Part shown: positions 63,451 to 64,000 of the stretch, one piece after another
Layout: each line of letters starts with the position of its first letter
Numbering within the stretch: the first letter of the stretch is position 1
IMG/VR virus record: IMGVR_UViG_3300022933_000005
Span: 1-64,000 of that record
DNA from: a virus
DNA: 64,000 bases
Direction: 5' to 3' (one strand)
Translations under genes and position numbers: made by a program
The notes under the pieces: generated by a model
Told to the model about the DNA's origin: nothing
Databases searched by the model: none
Seen by the model: only the letters and a program-made list of their open reading frames with translations

Positions 63451-64000
63451 TGGCAGCCCTGATGCATGGCGCACAGTTCGCCAAGAGTTATGTAAATGAT
63501 TTCTTAGAAACGGACCTTCCTGTTCGTCTTGTCGAATACAGAAACGGTTGGGGTGCCGACAGTGCCTCTTTGCCTGACCCTTTGAAATTTCTGACTTTTG
63601 AACCAGTCGCTATCGATGCTTGGCCAATGATTATTACCGTTGCCATATCGACAGCGAATATGGAAAGACTCGGCTGGTCGTCGGACACGCCGTCAGAACC
63701 CGAGTATCGAGTCAATTACACAATGCGTACTTATATTTGGGCAAAAGCAAATGGTTCTGAAGCTGCGACCTACATGCGCGATCGGTTAACAACCGTGACC
63801 AGAGCAGCTCTTCTTGATCGACCCTGTCTTAAAGCGACAGACGCGCGAGACACATGGAAAGTAGAAATCGATGAAGCGTCGATGCGTGAAGAGTTTTCCG
63901 ACTTGACATTAGTAAAAGGTGATCGAGTTATGGCTGGTTCGTACATTGGCTACACCTTGGGCATCAATGAGGTTGTTGCCAGAACCAATCTCGGCACGGT
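63450..64000 (+). CDS. neck/tail-terminator-like protein, truncated by window end (>183 aa)
   Basis: ATG at 63450 overlaps the previous TAA. The frame is open to the window end. Sequence DLPVRLVEYRNGWGADSASL, WPMIITVAISTANMERLGW and YRVNYTMRTYIWAKANGSEA has the alpha/beta look of tail-terminator/completion proteins, which usually follow gp10-like genes. The 3' end and final length are not visible. Confidence 0.65.
   Translation, partial: MAALMHGAQFAKSYVNDFLETDLPVRLVEYRNGWGADSASLPDPLKFLTFEPVAIDAWPMIITVAISTANMERLGWSSDTPSEPEYRVNYTMRTYIWAKANGSEAATYMRDRLTTVTRAALLDRPCLKATDARDTWKVEIDEASMREEFSDLTLVKGDRVMAGSYIGYTLGINEVVARTNLGT

Noticed and set aside
1-64000. Integrated prophage with attachment sites or insertion sequences
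   Set aside because: No integrase, transposase, att-like repeat or host gene was found; tRNAs here are a phage cluster, not an integration target by evidence in the window.

Overview
The window reads as a large, contiguous piece of a tailed double-stranded DNA phage genome of the HK97-capsid lineage. It carries a portal, a prohead protease domain, a major capsid protein, a large terminase, head-tail connector proteins, an endolysin, SSB, a primase-helicase and a tRNA cluster. The host is most likely an actinobacterium: there are two WhiB-type iron-sulfur regulators, a monomeric B12-dependent ribonucleotide reductase, secreted proteins with Thr-rich linkers, and several genes that appear to be leaderless. 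No integrase, attachment site, CRISPR array, rRNA or clearly cellular gene was seen. The right end cuts a neck/tail gene.

Layout. 0-1.3 kb (+): very short, overlapping early-type genes. 1.3-7.0 kb (-): unknown genes, a DUF932 protein, a zinc-repeat GIY-YIG-like protein, a LysM-like membrane protein coupled to a WhiB, and a small holin-like membrane protein. 7.1-7.9 kb (+): VanY-type endolysin. 8.3-8.7 kb (-): five tRNAs (Leu-TAA, Lys-TTT, Glu-TTC, Gln-TTG, Arg-TCT), then SSB. 9.4-15.8 kb: exported proteins (lytic transglycosylase, HExxH metalloprotease, Thr-rich secreted protein) around a six-gene minus operon with a jelly-roll-like protein and a Lys/Ala/Pro-rich protein. 15.9-17.8 kb (+): nrdJ. 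17.8-23.2 kb (-): zinc ribbons, a PD-(D/E)XK-like protein, an RHH protein, a TerS-like protein, primase-helicase, a second WhiB and an SNase-like nuclease. 23.4-54.1 kb (-): a roughly 31-kb late operon that begins with the portal and ends with the major capsid protein and a strong terminator. 54.2-64 kb (+): terminase, Rad52-like annealing protein, RecB/Cas4-like nuclease, HNH, RuvC-like resolvase, ParB / PAPS-reductase-like / ParB trio, an Arg-rich protein and connector proteins.

The striking part is the 27 kb between portal and capsid (24.9-51.9 kb). Where one expects only a protease and a scaffold there are about 8,900 residues of giant multidomain proteins (1711, 2201, 1300, 1107, 913 and 646 aa). 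The prohead protease is itself the N-terminus of the 1711-aa protein. The giants share cassettes: an Excalibur/EF-hand-like DxDxDG loop followed by a Pro/Gly segment (4 proteins), an approximately 85-residue EEPDGS module (3 copies), an RCPxG...FTD...C motif (2 proteins), and a linker motif G-[ML]-R-S-x-R repeated about 17 times at apparent domain borders. They end in, or contain, domains that resemble effector or counter-defence enzymes: a Zeta-toxin-like kinase, a HipA-like kinase fold, ART-like domains, an HELAH metallopeptidase and a ParB/sulfiredoxin-like domain. This matches the idea of phage polyvalent proteins packaged in the head and injected with DNA. The shared linker and the fused protease suggest, as inference, that they are matured like polyproteins inside the prohead.

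Regulation. Several genes without a Shine-Dalgarno sequence have a TTGnnn-N17-TAnnnT-like promoter ending 5-8 nt before the start codon, which suggests leaderless transcripts. Two promoters carry inverted repeats placed like operators: one before the 6486-7001 gene, and one at the divergent portal/terminase junction, where an 18-bp perfect palindrome fills the promoter spacer.
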